DNA from: an uncultured Paracoccus sp.
GTDB lineage: Bacteria > Pseudomonadota > Alphaproteobacteria > Rhodobacterales > Rhodobacteraceae
Direction of reading: 5' to 3'
Assembly: GCF_937873615.1 (NCBI RefSeq)
Contig: NZ_CALMYP010000056.1
Span: forward strand, 1-57,398
DNA: 57,398 nucleotides
Within the stretch, counting starts at the first letter, position 1; each line of letters starts with the position of its first letter. Positions 48,917 through 57,398 of the stretch are shown here, piece by piece. Position numbers and translations under genes: made by a program. The notes under the pieces are model-generated. The model worked only from the letters and a program-made list of their open reading frames with translations, had not been told where the DNA came from and made no database searches.

Positions 48917-49834
48917 ATGCCGCGCGATCAGAAACCTGCTCCTGTCCCCCGTTCCGATCCCGCGCTACCGCGCTGGGTCCGGCAGGGCGCGGGTCGGGAA
49001 GATGTTGAGACTGTGCTGTTTTCGGCGGGTGCGGCGCTGGCGCTGCTCGATCCCTTGACCCGCTCCGAAGACCCGGTCGGAACCCTGTGGCGCAAGCGGC
49101 TGGCGCTTTCGGCAGCGGCGGCGGTTGCCGCGCTGGAGGGGCGCCGCGAAGCGGAGGGACAGTTGCGCGACGCCCTCGCCCTCTGCCGTCCCGGGGATGA
49201 CCCCGGCCCGGGTGGGCGGCTGCTGATCGCGTGGCGACATCTGGGCGCGGCGCGGGCGCTGCACTCGGCCGACTGGCCAGCGCGGTTGCCGGGGCTGTTC
49301 GATCTGCCGCCGCACCCCCTCACTGACCTGCTGCGCGATCTGGCCGCGCGGTTTGCCGGGCGCATCCCGCCCTTGCGGTTTGCGGCCGAGGCGGCGCGCG
49401 ACGTGCTGGCCCTTGGTCCGGCGCATCGCGGCCTGGCGCTCTGGCTGGCCGATGCGGCTCTCGCCCGCGCGCTTGGCTGGGATCGCCCGCTGCCGCTACT
49501 GGCGGCGCATCTGCCGCGTGCGGCTTTCCGGCTCGAGGGCGAGGCGTGGTTGGCCGCCTGTGCCGCGGCCTGGGGCAGGCGGGCCGTGGCGGCGTTTGAT
49601 CTGCACACCGACCTGGCCCGCCGCGCCGCTGCGCTCCGCGCGGTCGCTCCGAAGTTGCGCGGCAAGGATGCCGCCGCCATCATTGTCGCCTTGCTGAGCG
49701 AGGATGCGCTGGCTGCCCAGGCGGGCGCGCAGACCAGCGACCGCGCCGCGCGGCGGCTGTTCGAGCGGCTGACCGGGCTTGGCGTCGTGCGCGAACTGAC
49801 CGGCCGGCCGACCTTCCGGCTTTACGGGCTATGA
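48917..49834 (+). CDS. DUF1403 family protein
   Basis: A 305-aa Ala/Leu/Arg-rich protein of the DUF1403 family. ALPRWVRQGAGREDVETVLF starts the conserved region. A long all-alpha middle (SAGAALALLDPLTRSEDPVG, WRKRLALSAAAAVAALEGR) and the C-terminal SDRAARRLFERLTGLGVVRE, then LTGRPTFRLYGL follow. The function is unknown. It overlaps the scpB gene by ATGA, so the two proteins are made in a fixed ratio. Together with a pair of integrases this four-gene set is common on alphaproteobacterial plasmids, as far as I recall. Confidence 0.85.
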   Translation: MPRDQKPAPVPRSDPALPRWVRQGAGREDVETVLFSAGAALALLDPLTRSEDPVGTLWRKRLALSAAAAVAALEGRREAEGQLRDALALCRPGDDPGPGGRLLIAWRHLGAARALHSADWPARLPGLFDLPPHPLTDLLRDLAARFAGRIPPLRFAAEAARDVLALGPAHRGLALWLADAALARALGWDRPLPLLAAHLPRAAFRLEGEAWLAACAAAWGRRAVAAFDLHTDLARRAAALRAVAPKLRGKDAAAIIVALLSEDALAAQAGAQTSDRAARRLFERLTGLGVVRELTGRPTFRLYGL

Positions 49835-50472
49835 CGATGGCCCGAAAATCTACCGAACTGCTGGATACCGAATTGGCCGATCTGCCGCAGGCTTTGCGCT
49901 GGCGCGAGTGGATGGCGCGGGTCGAGGCGGTGCTGTTTGCCTCTGCCGATCCGGTGAGCCGCGACATACTGGCCCGCGTGGTCGGCCGGGACTGTGCCCT
50001 CGATCTGCTGATCGAGGATATCTGCGCCGAACTGGCCGACCGGCCCTATGAGATCGCCCGCGTCGCCGGCGGCTGGCAGTTCCGCACCCGGCCGCGCCAT
50101 GCCGAGGCGATCCGCACCGCGCGTGGTGATACCGACAGCCCGCGCGACCTGACCTCGACCGAGGCGCTCGTGCTGACCATCGTCGCCTATCTGCAGCCGG
50201 TGACGCGCGGCGCGATCTCGCGGCTCACGGGGCGCGAGGTCAGCCGCGACCTGATCGCCCGGCTGCACCGCCAGGCCCTGATCGCCCGCGGCCCGCGCAG
50301 CCCGGAACCCGGCGCGCCCTACACTTACGTCACCACGCCGGGGTTTCTGGAGCAGTTCGGGCTGGAGACCCTGCGTGACTTGCCGGATATTGAGGCGCTG
50401 GAGGATGCGGGGTTGCTGAAGCCCGCCGCGGATGTCGCGCTGGATCTGCCGATCGCAAGTGAGAGCAATTGA
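49831..50472 (+). CDS. scpB: ScpB-like SMC-complex subunit
   Basis: A 213-aa ScpB family protein with two winged-helix domains. WMARVEAVLFASADPVSRDI starts the first, then YEIARVAGGWQFRTRPRHAE. The second has TSTEALVLTIVAYLQPVTRG, ISRLTGREVSRDLIARLHRQ and YTYVTTPGFLEQFGL. Chromosomal ScpB works with ScpA and SMC; neither is encoded in this window, so this copy may serve DUF1403 or the recombinases. ATG 49831 overlaps the DUF1403 stop; ATG 49837 is an alternative. It is convergent with the helicase operon. Confidence 0.88.
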   Translation: MTMARKSTELLDTELADLPQALRWREWMARVEAVLFASADPVSRDILARVVGRDCALDLLIEDICAELADRPYEIARVAGGWQFRTRPRHAEAIRTARGDTDSPRDLTSTEALVLTIVAYLQPVTRGAISRLTGREVSRDLIARLHRQALIARGPRSPEPGAPYTYVTTPGFLEQFGLETLRDLPDIEALEDAGLLKPAADVALDLPIASESN

Positions 50473-50499
50473 ATGCCCGAACCTATAATCGGCACGATT

Positions 50500-53400
50500 T
50501 CACGGTTGGAGCCGGATTTGCAAGTCGGCGAGATCCTCAGCCGACAAGGTGGTTTCCATGAGGCTATGCAAATACTCCAGCAGGTCTTCCTGGCGCGGCT
50601 GGCCGAAAGCAAGACGATAGACGGTCAGGCTCCGCTTGAGCCACCCGAGTCTGCGCACCTCGCGGCTGAACGGGAGCAAGGGCACGCGGCGTTCAACCTT
50701 CACCGGTCCTTCGTAGACCCAGTAGGGAATGAGGTCTGAGTCGTGGTCGGTCTCGACGCGGGCGGCGTCGAACATGATCTGCCAAGGATCATCGTGACCT
50801 GTCTCGCGCCCACGCACCACATCGACCTGCCGGTGCGCCAGATTGAGGCGGATCGCGTGACCCTTGAAACGGTGGACACGCCCTTCGCGCTGTTCCAGAT
50901 CGACCGGATTTCCGGGCAGGTTCCAGTGATAGAGGCGGTAGCAATAAGGGTGAAAGTCGAGGCCCTCCTGTCCGACGGACGTCGTGGCCAGCGCAAATGG
51001 CCGGAAGGGTGAGTTGAAGGCGTCCCGAACGCTTCCCAGGCGTGCAGCCCCGCCTTCCTCGTCCTTGTAATCGGCCAGGCGCATGGCAAATCGACCCCGC
51101 ATCTGGAACTTGTTTATGACAAGTTCTTTGCCAGCGACGGTCGGATCCTCGACGTCGATCTGCGATGGGCGAATGGCCAACGCCTCCGAGATCGCTTTGC
51201 TGATCCCAGCGATGCGATCTGCGGATGGCTTGGCGCCCAAGCCCTCTGCGTCGAGCAGATAGTGGACATATTCGTCGAGAACCGCTTGGAGGTTGTGCTC
51301 CACCCCGTAGGTGAGTACCTGGCGCCAATAGCGGTCATCGTCGTCCTTGCGGAGCAGAGCGACGGCCTCATGCTGGTTGAAAAGCGTGCGGAAGCCCCAG
51401 GAGATCTGGTTGGCCGCCTTCAAGAGCCGATGATCGTCCCAAGAGAGATCGGGCGAGATCCGATGCAAGGCGCGCAACGCGCAGACAGCAGGGCTACCCA
51501 GAGCGACGTCTACCAGCAGATCAATCAGCGTGTCCGGTACAGGCCCGAAAGTGCGCTCGGTCGTCACGGTGCGCAGTTCGGCGACATGCTCCTTGAAGCC
51601 CTCCTCACTGCCGAGCAGCGCGAAGCCGTAAGGAGAGTTCACCCAAGCGACAGAGTTGGCTTTCGCCATGGCGTCGATGACGGCGGGGGCAGCCCATTCC
51701 CAATCGCGGCCGTCGGCTGCGTCGCCTGATCGCTCGGCGAGTGCGGAAACGCTCTCGCGAAGGCGGTCGGCGACGGCCTTGCGCATTTCTTCGACCGACA
51801 GGGTTTCGTTCGCCACCGCGAAGATCGCAAGCGGGTCGGCGAGGCGTGCCAATGTCGGCGACGGATAGACCAGGTGCATCGCGCGCATGGCGACAAGTCG
51901 GCCCTGATTTTGCCGGAACTGGATCGGGCGTGGGCGAACATGGCCGAAATATCGCTGCCCCGAAGCACCGACGCCCATACGCCGTTCGGCTTCGTAGGAC
52001 AGGATTGCCGCGATCGCATCGGGCACCATCGACCAAGATGAGAAGATCAACGCCTTGGTCAACGGCGGCCCGGATCGCTCGGGACCGTAATAGGGTAGGG
52101 ATGGCGGAATCCACAGATGCTGATCAAGACCATCGCCGAACACATCATCCATGACGCCGCGCATCCGACCATTAGCGGGTTCGAGCGGCTCGTAGGCGTC
52201 TAGCCGGTCGTGATCCAGCATGGCGGGCCGTGCGCGTTCGAGCGCCGCGCACAGATTGGGCGCCGGATTGTCGAGCTGTTCTTTCAACAGCCGCTTGAGC
52301 GCATAATCGCGCATGAAGTTCAGGAGATAGGGCGCGGACTTCCAGTATTCGGTGATCTCCGGCGCATCCAGCGCGCGCGCAACGTCCGACACTGCTGCGG
52401 CTTGGCGCAGATCAGCTGGCAGGATCGTGATGACCATCGGCGGCTCGCTTACCATTGAGTCGCGCTCGATGGTGCTGGCCACGCGTTCGGTGCGCGCCAT
52501 CACCTTGCGGAGCCGGTTCTCGACGACATGGCGTGCGCTGATGGCCTCGTTCCGTGCGCCGGGCATCGCGTGAAGGAAGCCGCGAAACTCGCGCATTTCG
52601 CGTTCCAGCGCCTTGGCTACGTCGGGACCGTTGGTCCGACCGTAGAGGAAGGACAAGGTCTCCAGAAAGTCACGGTAATGCTCGCCGTCATCGGGTTCAT
52701 CTCCCGATAGAGTCAGCATCCGGTAGGGCGTTGCGGAAAGCAGGAGCGTGCGTGCTGCATGACCCTTGCCGTCCGAATAGTCGAACAGCTCGCGAGCCAG
52801 GTCAGCAGCCGGGGTGTCGCCGTGGAGCAAGTCGCGGAACCGTTGAAACTCGTCCATGATGATAAGATCGGGTTTCAGGGCGTCGATGCAGGCGTGCGAG
52901 AGTTTGCCGCGAAGGCGACCGACCAAGGCGTTGCGCCGCTGGTTCAGCTCTTGTGGATAGGTCTCACGGCGACGCGGGAAGAGGTCGCATACCGCCACCA
53001 GTTCCGTGAACAGCTCAGCATCTTTTTCGACGTCGCGGCGGAAGCGATCAATGATCCGTTGATCGACACCGTCTAGGGACAGCTCGCGGACGGCGCCATT
53101 CCAGCCATCAACACCGGCGGATACCTGAAGCAGATTGTGCAGGCCGCGCGGTCGCGGCACCCGGTCTTCGAGCATTCGCAGCAGTAATGCGCGCTCCTGC
53201 GTAACGCCTGTGGTCGAGCGCAGGTCAAAGGTCGTACCCGGTGTCAGGCTGATGAAATTGACCTTGTTGGCGTCGAGCCCATGATGGCCCCGGACCTGTA
53301 GCGGTATGAGTGTCATGCGGGTCGGCAACGCCAACTCGCGCCGCCCAAGCACGTTGAGGCGATTGATGTTCTGAGCTGCAACCGCCTGATTGGAACAGAT

Positions 53401-53628
53401 ATAGAGGATATCGATCCGGTCGGTGCTGTCCCAAAGTGTCTCGATGGTGCGGGCGATGACGCCGCGCGCGACCATGGTTTTGCCAAGGCCCACTTCATCC
53501 GCGACGAGAAATTGCCTCACGGGATCCTGATCGCCGTAAAGCCGGTCAAACACATAATCGACTGTACGACGCTGAAAGGCTTTCAGCGGAGCGAGGGCAG
53601 CTTCAGCATCAAATCGGTTATCCGCCAT
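50500..53628 (-). CDS. SNF2-like DEAD/DEAH helicase of a PLD/DUF6361 operon
   Basis: A 1042-aa SF2 helicase. Motif I is ADEVGLGKTMVA (about residues 43-54), motif II LIIMDEFQRF (DEFQ at about 259-262), motif III LLLSATPYRM (298-304). The C-terminal RecA domain has SVGQEGLDFHPYCYRLYHWN and LPGNPVDLEQREGRVHRFKG (motifs V and VI). A large insert of about 400 residues lies between the domains. ATG 53628 overlaps the PLD gene by 11 nt. As the last gene of an operon with a PLD-like protein and DUF6361, it probably moves or remodels DNA for a nuclease partner. No methyltransferase is nearby. Confidence 0.85.
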   Translation of the reverse strand: MADNRFDAEAALAPLKAFQRRTVDYVFDRLYGDQDPVRQFLVADEVGLGKTMVARGVIARTIETLWDSTDRIDILYICSNQAVAAQNINRLNVLGRRELALPTRMTLIPLQVRGHHGLDANKVNFISLTPGTTFDLRSTTGVTQERALLLRMLEDRVPRPRGLHNLLQVSAGVDGWNGAVRELSLDGVDQRIIDRFRRDVEKDAELFTELVAVCDLFPRRRETYPQELNQRRNALVGRLRGKLSHACIDALKPDLIIMDEFQRFRDLLHGDTPAADLARELFDYSDGKGHAARTLLLSATPYRMLTLSGDEPDDGEHYRDFLETLSFLYGRTNGPDVAKALEREMREFRGFLHAMPGARNEAISARHVVENRLRKVMARTERVASTIERDSMVSEPPMVITILPADLRQAAAVSDVARALDAPEITEYWKSAPYLLNFMRDYALKRLLKEQLDNPAPNLCAALERARPAMLDHDRLDAYEPLEPANGRMRGVMDDVFGDGLDQHLWIPPSLPYYGPERSGPPLTKALIFSSWSMVPDAIAAILSYEAERRMGVGASGQRYFGHVRPRPIQFRQNQGRLVAMRAMHLVYPSPTLARLADPLAIFAVANETLSVEEMRKAVADRLRESVSALAERSGDAADGRDWEWAAPAVIDAMAKANSVAWVNSPYGFALLGSEEGFKEHVAELRTVTTERTFGPVPDTLIDLLVDVALGSPAVCALRALHRISPDLSWDDHRLLKAANQISWGFRTLFNQHEAVALLRKDDDDRYWRQVLTYGVEHNLQAVLDEYVHYLLDAEGLGAKPSADRIAGISKAISEALAIRPSQIDVEDPTVAGKELVINKFQMRGRFAMRLADYKDEEGGAARLGSVRDAFNSPFRPFALATTSVGQEGLDFHPYCYRLYHWNLPGNPVDLEQREGRVHRFKGHAIRLNLAHRQVDVVRGRETGHDDPWQIMFDAARVETDHDSDLIPYWVYEGPVKVERRVPLLPFSREVRRLGWLKRSLTVYRLAFGQPRQEDLLEYLHSLMETTLSAEDLADLQIRLQP

Positions 53629-55480
53629 GGCTGAGGCCCTGATCCTGGAGGGCGATGCGGAATGCATCCCAAAGGGTTCGGAAATCACTGGGTATCGGAT
53701 CGGCACCGGTATCGTTGTCGGCCTCCAATCGCGTCATCAGGCGTTCGATCGCATGAAGCCTTTCGCCTCCCCGGCACATGGCGCGAACCATATCTTCGAG
53801 GAGCGGCGCGTCGTCGGCGGCACTGGCCCAGGCCATGCTGCCGGAACCTTCTTGCGCTGCCAAGGCTGCGCTGAATGAATCGCCGAGTTCTGACAAGAGG
53901 AGCCGCAGATAGCGGAAAAACGCATCACGGCTGTCGATCACCCAGCGAAGAATGGCGGCGTGGCGCTCGGGGGGCAGGCCTTCCATCACCAGACTGGTGC
54001 TGAACAGAGCTGATACCTGGGCGCTGTCTGCGGTCAACCGAAAGGCCAGAAAGCGGGTGAGATCGACGATCGGCATGGCGCCGAGATCGACGGCCGTTCC
54101 TGCGCGAAGGGCATCCAGAACATCACTGGCATGGCCATCTCCTCGGGTGATGGGCCAAACCTGCAGCGTGGCAATGCCGACAAGCGGCAACGGCTGAGTG
54201 GGGATGAGCCAGACACGCCACGGGTGCGAATCGCCGTCGATGCTTTCGAGTCGCTCACAGCGCAGGCACAATCCGCCGCGGCACAAGGCGCGGCGTGCGT
54301 CGTCGAGCCGGGCCTCTGCGGCGATGGTGGCGGGATCGATGGGTTCGAGCTCGCTGGCAACGAAGGTGCGGGTGAGGCGCCCAAAGCCTTTCTCGCCCAT
54401 GATCTGTTCGACACTGCCGACCTTGGACCGCTTGCCTCTGAGCGAGGCGAAAAGCTCCACATTGTTTCCCGACAGCAGGGCGGGACGCGTGGCGTTTCCG
54501 GACCCGATTGTCAGGATCGTGTCCCAGCCCACCTCGGCGATGAACGCCTTGGCGTGTAGTCCCTGAAGCGCGCTGGTGGAGACCTCCTCGCCGTCTTCGC
54601 TGGCGGCCATTTCGTCAAGGACGGAAACGCGGTCAAAAGCGTCCAGCGTGGCGCTGTCGATGCAAGCCAATTGATCCGGGCGGCTGATGAGAACGGGCTT
54701 TTCCGCTGTCGGCAGTCCGCTGAGCAGGTTGAGCGCACTGGTATCGCAAAAGGGCGAGATGATCCCCAATCGAGCGCAGGACGCAGGCTGCCAGGATTTT
54801 CCCCCGAACCCGTTCACCGCGAAGCTGACGGCGTCGAACCGGTCAGGCACGGTCCACCGGGCGCGCCGAATATCTTCGGCAACTTCATCGGTCAGTGCGC
54901 GTGCACCGTCGGAGATGCCGGCGACGGCGAGGTCTGGCAGTCGGCTCAGAAGATCGAACAGTGGCCGGTTGTTCGCATCGGGGCGGCGCGTCAGCTTGCC
55001 GTCGAGGCGTAAAGAGATGTCCCAGGACCGATCTCGCGTAAGATTGCGCGAGAGCACCAGCAGCCGCAGGAGCGTCGGATCTTCGGCACGCGTCGGCCGA
55101 TAGCGGAGAGCCCAAAGCTTGGGATGGAATGCGCCTTCTCGCGGTGCGGCGACTTCGACGATGATGCGTTCGAGCAGCGAGCAGAGGCGTGAATGAGGGC
55201 GGCTTTGAGCATGAAGATGTCCTGCATCGGCATAAACGACGAGGCGCCCTGCGATCCGTTCGGCGCCTTCGAGCAGCGCCAGCGGGTGGGTGAGAATGTC
55301 ATCTCGATTTTCAGCCGCGAACAGGGCGAGACTGACGGGTGCGGCGAGTGCCGTTTCGAAATCGAGCGAGAAAGTCGTCGTGATCGCAGCGTCGAAGACG
55401 TAGCCCGGAGGGGGCTGAAGGCTGTCGCCGTAGAGAACGCGGGTTTCCGGATCGAGCGTCGTTCTATTCAGCACTGGCAA
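53618..55480 (-). CDS. Phospholipase-D-like (HKD) nuclease-type protein
   Basis: A 620-aa protein with two HxK-type motifs of the PLD superfamily: GAFHPKLWALRY (His 119, Lys 121), followed by VLSRNLTRDRSW, and LQGLHAKAFIAEV (His 309, Lys 311), followed by LTIGSGNATRPALLSGNNVE (GSGN). Many PLD-fold proteins with this pattern are DNA or RNA nucleases in restriction or defence operons. The C-terminal 200 residues are not recognised and include CRGGLCLRCERLE. The start is TTG 55480 or GTG 55474. It overlaps DUF6361 by 17 nt and the helicase by 11 nt, so the three are translated together. Confidence 0.82.
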   Translation of the reverse strand: MPVLNRTTLDPETRVLYGDSLQPPPGYVFDAAITTTFSLDFETALAAPVSLALFAAENRDDILTHPLALLEGAERIAGRLVVYADAGHLHAQSRPHSRLCSLLERIIVEVAAPREGAFHPKLWALRYRPTRAEDPTLLRLLVLSRNLTRDRSWDISLRLDGKLTRRPDANNRPLFDLLSRLPDLAVAGISDGARALTDEVAEDIRRARWTVPDRFDAVSFAVNGFGGKSWQPASCARLGIISPFCDTSALNLLSGLPTAEKPVLISRPDQLACIDSATLDAFDRVSVLDEMAASEDGEEVSTSALQGLHAKAFIAEVGWDTILTIGSGNATRPALLSGNNVELFASLRGKRSKVGSVEQIMGEKGFGRLTRTFVASELEPIDPATIAAEARLDDARRALCRGGLCLRCERLESIDGDSHPWRVWLIPTQPLPLVGIATLQVWPITRGDGHASDVLDALRAGTAVDLGAMPIVDLTRFLAFRLTADSAQVSALFSTSLVMEGLPPERHAAILRWVIDSRDAFFRYLRLLLSELGDSFSAALAAQEGSGSMAWASAADDAPLLEDMVRAMCRGGERLHAIERLMTRLEADNDTGADPIPSDFRTLWDAFRIALQDQGLSHGG

Positions 55481-56648
55481 GATCCCGCAAGTGCGACTTG
55501 GCTTGTGCCCATCGGAAGGTCAGCGGCTCGACACCCGAAGCGCCTGTCCACCGGTCTCGCACGGTTCGGTTTGCAAAGCGGGACTGGCTTGTTTTCAGCC
55601 GTCGCTCGCGATCCTGGACGAGACGTGCGGCCGGCGTTAGCGCACCGTTCATGACGCTGCCCGAAGTCAACAGGCCAAGCCATTCGGAGACGAAGCGCTT
55701 GGCGGCAGGCTGGATGCTGTGCGCGGGATGATCGATCGCCGCCCAGAAGGCATCGAGTGACCAAGCCCGGATCGCGGCCATGTCCAGGCTGGACTGCCAA
55801 TCGGCAAACCGCGCCTCATACTTCTCGATCCATTCGGCCCGATCACGTAGTCGGCTGAGCAGCAAGTTGTAGAGCAGCGAGGCGCCGTGCATCACGCTGG
55901 AAAACATCGCGCCATGCCCAACCAGCGTACGGGCGTTGTCAGGGAAGTCGGCAAGATTGGGGTGCTCCCAGATGTTGTCACATTCAGCTTGGCCGGACCC
56001 GCTTCGCGCTAAAAACGCCAGGAGGCTGTGCGGTTGATGTGCGACGAGCCGGTCGATGATGAACTGTGCCTCGTCGAGCGAAAGCTTGAACTGCGTCTGG
56101 TCGAGCAGGTCGGTGGGACGTGCCGGCAGCGTCGCGGTCCAGATCTGAAGTGCCTGGGCCTCAGACGCGGAGTCCTCGCTTTCGCGGACGCGAGGTCGCG
56201 CGCGCTGGAGATGGCGCATGGAGGAAAAGAGGTTGTCTATTGAGCCCGGGAAGAGACGGATACCCCATGTGCCGAGCCCGGCCCAGTAGACTGAACTGGG
56301 TAGTCTTTGGAGGTCTGCACCGGCGTCCCTACCAATGACGCCGTTGGACTCGCCGCCGACCTTGAGCGCGTTGGCGAGCCGGTTTTCGAGGGCGCGGGCT
56401 TCGCTCGTGAGTTGATCCGCCCCGACCGATGATCCTTCGAGCATCTGGAACAACCAAGGGATAAACAGCATGTAGCGCAGCCGGGTTTGGATCGTGCTGG
56501 TGCCAGGGAAAAGATGGTCGGCAATCGAATCGCGGATGCCACCCAAACCCAGTTCGTCGCGGGTTTCCCGCTCCTGGAATAACGCCATGATCCGCTGCGC
56601 GCGCTGGCGCTCGGCTTCATCGAAATCAATCCAGGCAAGTGAAGACAT
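55464..56648 (-). CDS. DUF6361 family protein
   Basis: A 394-aa DUF6361 protein. SLAWIDFDEAERQRAQRIMA is the family N-terminus, followed by ETRDELGLGGIRDSIADHLF and PGTSTIQTRLRYMLFIPWLF, with a predominantly alpha-helical body (LSDEAQFIIDRLVAH-like, LLAFLARSGSGQAECDNIWE) and the C-terminal FRWAQAKSHLRDLASAE. The biochemical function is unknown; I recall it next to PLD-like proteins and helicases in mobile or defence islands. ATG 56648 is the first start of the frame. It overlaps PLD by 17 nt. The gene upstream in the operon is 94 nt away. Confidence 0.83.
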   Translation of the reverse strand: MSSLAWIDFDEAERQRAQRIMALFQERETRDELGLGGIRDSIADHLFPGTSTIQTRLRYMLFIPWLFQMLEGSSVGADQLTSEARALENRLANALKVGGESNGVIGRDAGADLQRLPSSVYWAGLGTWGIRLFPGSIDNLFSSMRHLQRARPRVRESEDSASEAQALQIWTATLPARPTDLLDQTQFKLSLDEAQFIIDRLVAHQPHSLLAFLARSGSGQAECDNIWEHPNLADFPDNARTLVGHGAMFSSVMHGASLLYNLLLSRLRDRAEWIEKYEARFADWQSSLDMAAIRAWSLDAFWAAIDHPAHSIQPAAKRFVSEWLGLLTSGSVMNGALTPAARLVQDRERRLKTSQSRFANRTVRDRWTGASGVEPLTFRWAQAKSHLRDLASAE

Positions 56649-56742
56649 TGGCTCCCCGCAGTTCCGTAAATGGGTGACTGGCGTTCTTGGTGATCGATTG
56701 TCAGTCGCTACCTATGACACGAACCAGGATTGCTCATGTCGA

Positions 56743-57398
56743 TCAAGCGCCCTTCAGTCCGACAATACGGGTGCCTGCGCTGTCTGCCCGCACATCAAGG
56801 ACGTTAGATAACGAGAGCACATAGCCAAGATTGTCACCGAGAGAGAACGGAAACATCGTCGGCTGTCCGGAAAGCCCGTCCAGAATGAGTGGGCGGCCCA
56901 CATGCGTGAGGAGAGCCTCAGACAGCCACTGAACTGTGTCAGGGCTTTGGATGGCCACCGGTGGCTTCCGGTACAGGGTCTTGCCGCTGTCACTCTTGCT
57001 GAGCAGTGACCAGTCAACTTGCGACTGGAGAACCATATTTGTCATGCGGCGAGTACCCTCTCGCTCGCCATAGATCTCGGCCATTCTTCTGTGGACTTCC
57101 GCTGTGGTGCAATCTCCCTGAAGGGACGTCAGCCGACCCACGATCTCAGCAACCTTCGCGAAAAACGGATAAACCGCCAAAGCCATGCCCCAGGTCAAAG
57201 CTGCGACCTGCGGATCCGTCACCCCGCGAAAGATGGCGACGCCCCTATCTGCCAAGCCGGCGAGCTCTTCGCGCGGCTCGAGCCAGAGACGGTTCAAGAC
57301 CGTCCTCGTCTTCTTCTTTGCCTCTGGCCCAGCATGAGCCTCTGTAAGGATTTGGTCGAGTTCGCCTATATCAGCAGCACCCGATCGCACCCGTAACG
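56743..57398 (-). CDS. Unknown first gene of the helicase operon (partial at window edge)
   Basis: At least 215 codons, with the frame open to the right edge, so the start is probably outside. The product is helical and soluble: VLNRLWLEPREELAGLADRG, PQVAALTWGMALAVYPFFAK, VAEIVGRLTSLQGDCTTAEV, then RRMAEIYGEREGTRRMTNMV, and LQSQVDWSLLSKSDSGKTLY in the C-terminal half. That layout of an N-terminal helical domain and a strand-rich end recalls small DNA-binding subunits of phage-resistance operons such as BrxA (DUF1819), but no clear match can be claimed. It is on the same strand as DUF6361, PLD and helicase and probably belongs to their operon. Confidence 0.6.
   Translation of the reverse strand, partial: LRVRSGAADIGELDQILTEAHAGPEAKKKTRTVLNRLWLEPREELAGLADRGVAIFRGVTDPQVAALTWGMALAVYPFFAKVAEIVGRLTSLQGDCTTAEVHRRMAEIYGEREGTRRMTNMVLQSQVDWSLLSKSDSGKTLYRKPPVAIQSPDTVQWLSEALLTHVGRPLILDGLSGQPTMFPFSLGDNLGYVLSLSNVLDVRADSAGTRIVGLKGA

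Noticed and set aside
50500-57398. DISARM, BREX or Mokosh assignment for the helicase/PLD operon
   Set aside because: No DUF1998 protein, methyltransferase, PglZ or kinase is visible, and PLD and helicase are separate genes with DUF6361, so none of these names fits.
1-57398. CRISPR array, rRNA or tRNA genes
   Set aside because: No regularly spaced short repeats and no conserved rRNA or cloverleaf segments were seen on either strand. A dedicated search (tRNAscan-SE, Infernal, CRT) would be needed to exclude a divergent tRNA.

Overview
The window reads as part of a large, GC-rich plasmid (or chromid) of an alphaproteobacterium, most likely a Rhodobacteraceae/Paracoccus-type host. The reasons are a repABC replication module (41-44 kb), a LexA box of the alphaproteobacterial GTTC-N7-GTTC type, and a set of small plasmid families typical of that group (DUF736, DUF6878, DUF6915, DUF7007, DUF932, DUF1403, ArdB). 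No rRNA, tRNA, CRISPR array or conjugation (tra/mob) gene was seen. The host assignment is an inference.

Layout. 0-4.9 kb: TetR regulator plus a two-gene RND efflux system. 5.2-7.9 kb: a small accessory island with a 5'-truncated TIR protein, an overlapping 54-aa zinc-ribbon protein, an unknown protein and a protein with uracil-DNA-glycosylase-like motifs. 8.0-22.8 kb: a block bounded by two identical 707-bp direct repeats, each carrying a DUF736 gene. Inside it are ArdB, a nonsense-mutated gene behind an SOS box, and a row of conserved plasmid genes. One of these (DUF6915) is cut in two by a 6.17-kb transposon made only of three tyrosine recombinases and a DUF6262 protein. The hipBA toxin-antitoxin pair lies at the right-hand end. 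23.9-25.8 kb: MarR regulator and a membrane flavin oxidoreductase. 26-32 kb and 37-40.5 kb: plasmid maintenance or leading-region genes (two very large ParB-like proteins, RadC, DUF932, SSB, paralogous membrane mini-proteins). Interspersed are a lone zinc-metallopeptidase-like gene, an H-NS-like protein and a TrlF (PHP-SMC) + DUF2971 pair. 40.6-44.3 kb: repABC with a predicted antisense ctRNA and parS-like palindromes. 44.4-46.6 kb: VapBC, a serine resolvase and ParDE. 46.6-50.5 kb: two tyrosine recombinases, DUF1403 and ScpB. 50.5-57.4 kb: an operon of unknown protein, DUF6361, PLD-like protein and helicase, running off the right edge.

How the parts fit. RepABC, the toxin-antitoxin modules, SSB, ArdB, RadC, DUF932 and the ParB-like proteins are replication, stability and entry functions. 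Four of these genes carry the same covarying nested hairpin exactly 14 nt before the start codon. Three more (ssb and the two mini-protein genes) have a related hairpin that overlaps the ribosome binding site. This suggests a shared RNA-level control of plasmid genes, resembling the published radC RNA motif. The helicase/PLD/DUF6361 operon, TrlF-DUF2971 and the TIR/zinc-ribbon/UDG-like island are the best candidates for undescribed or poorly described anti-mobile-element systems.
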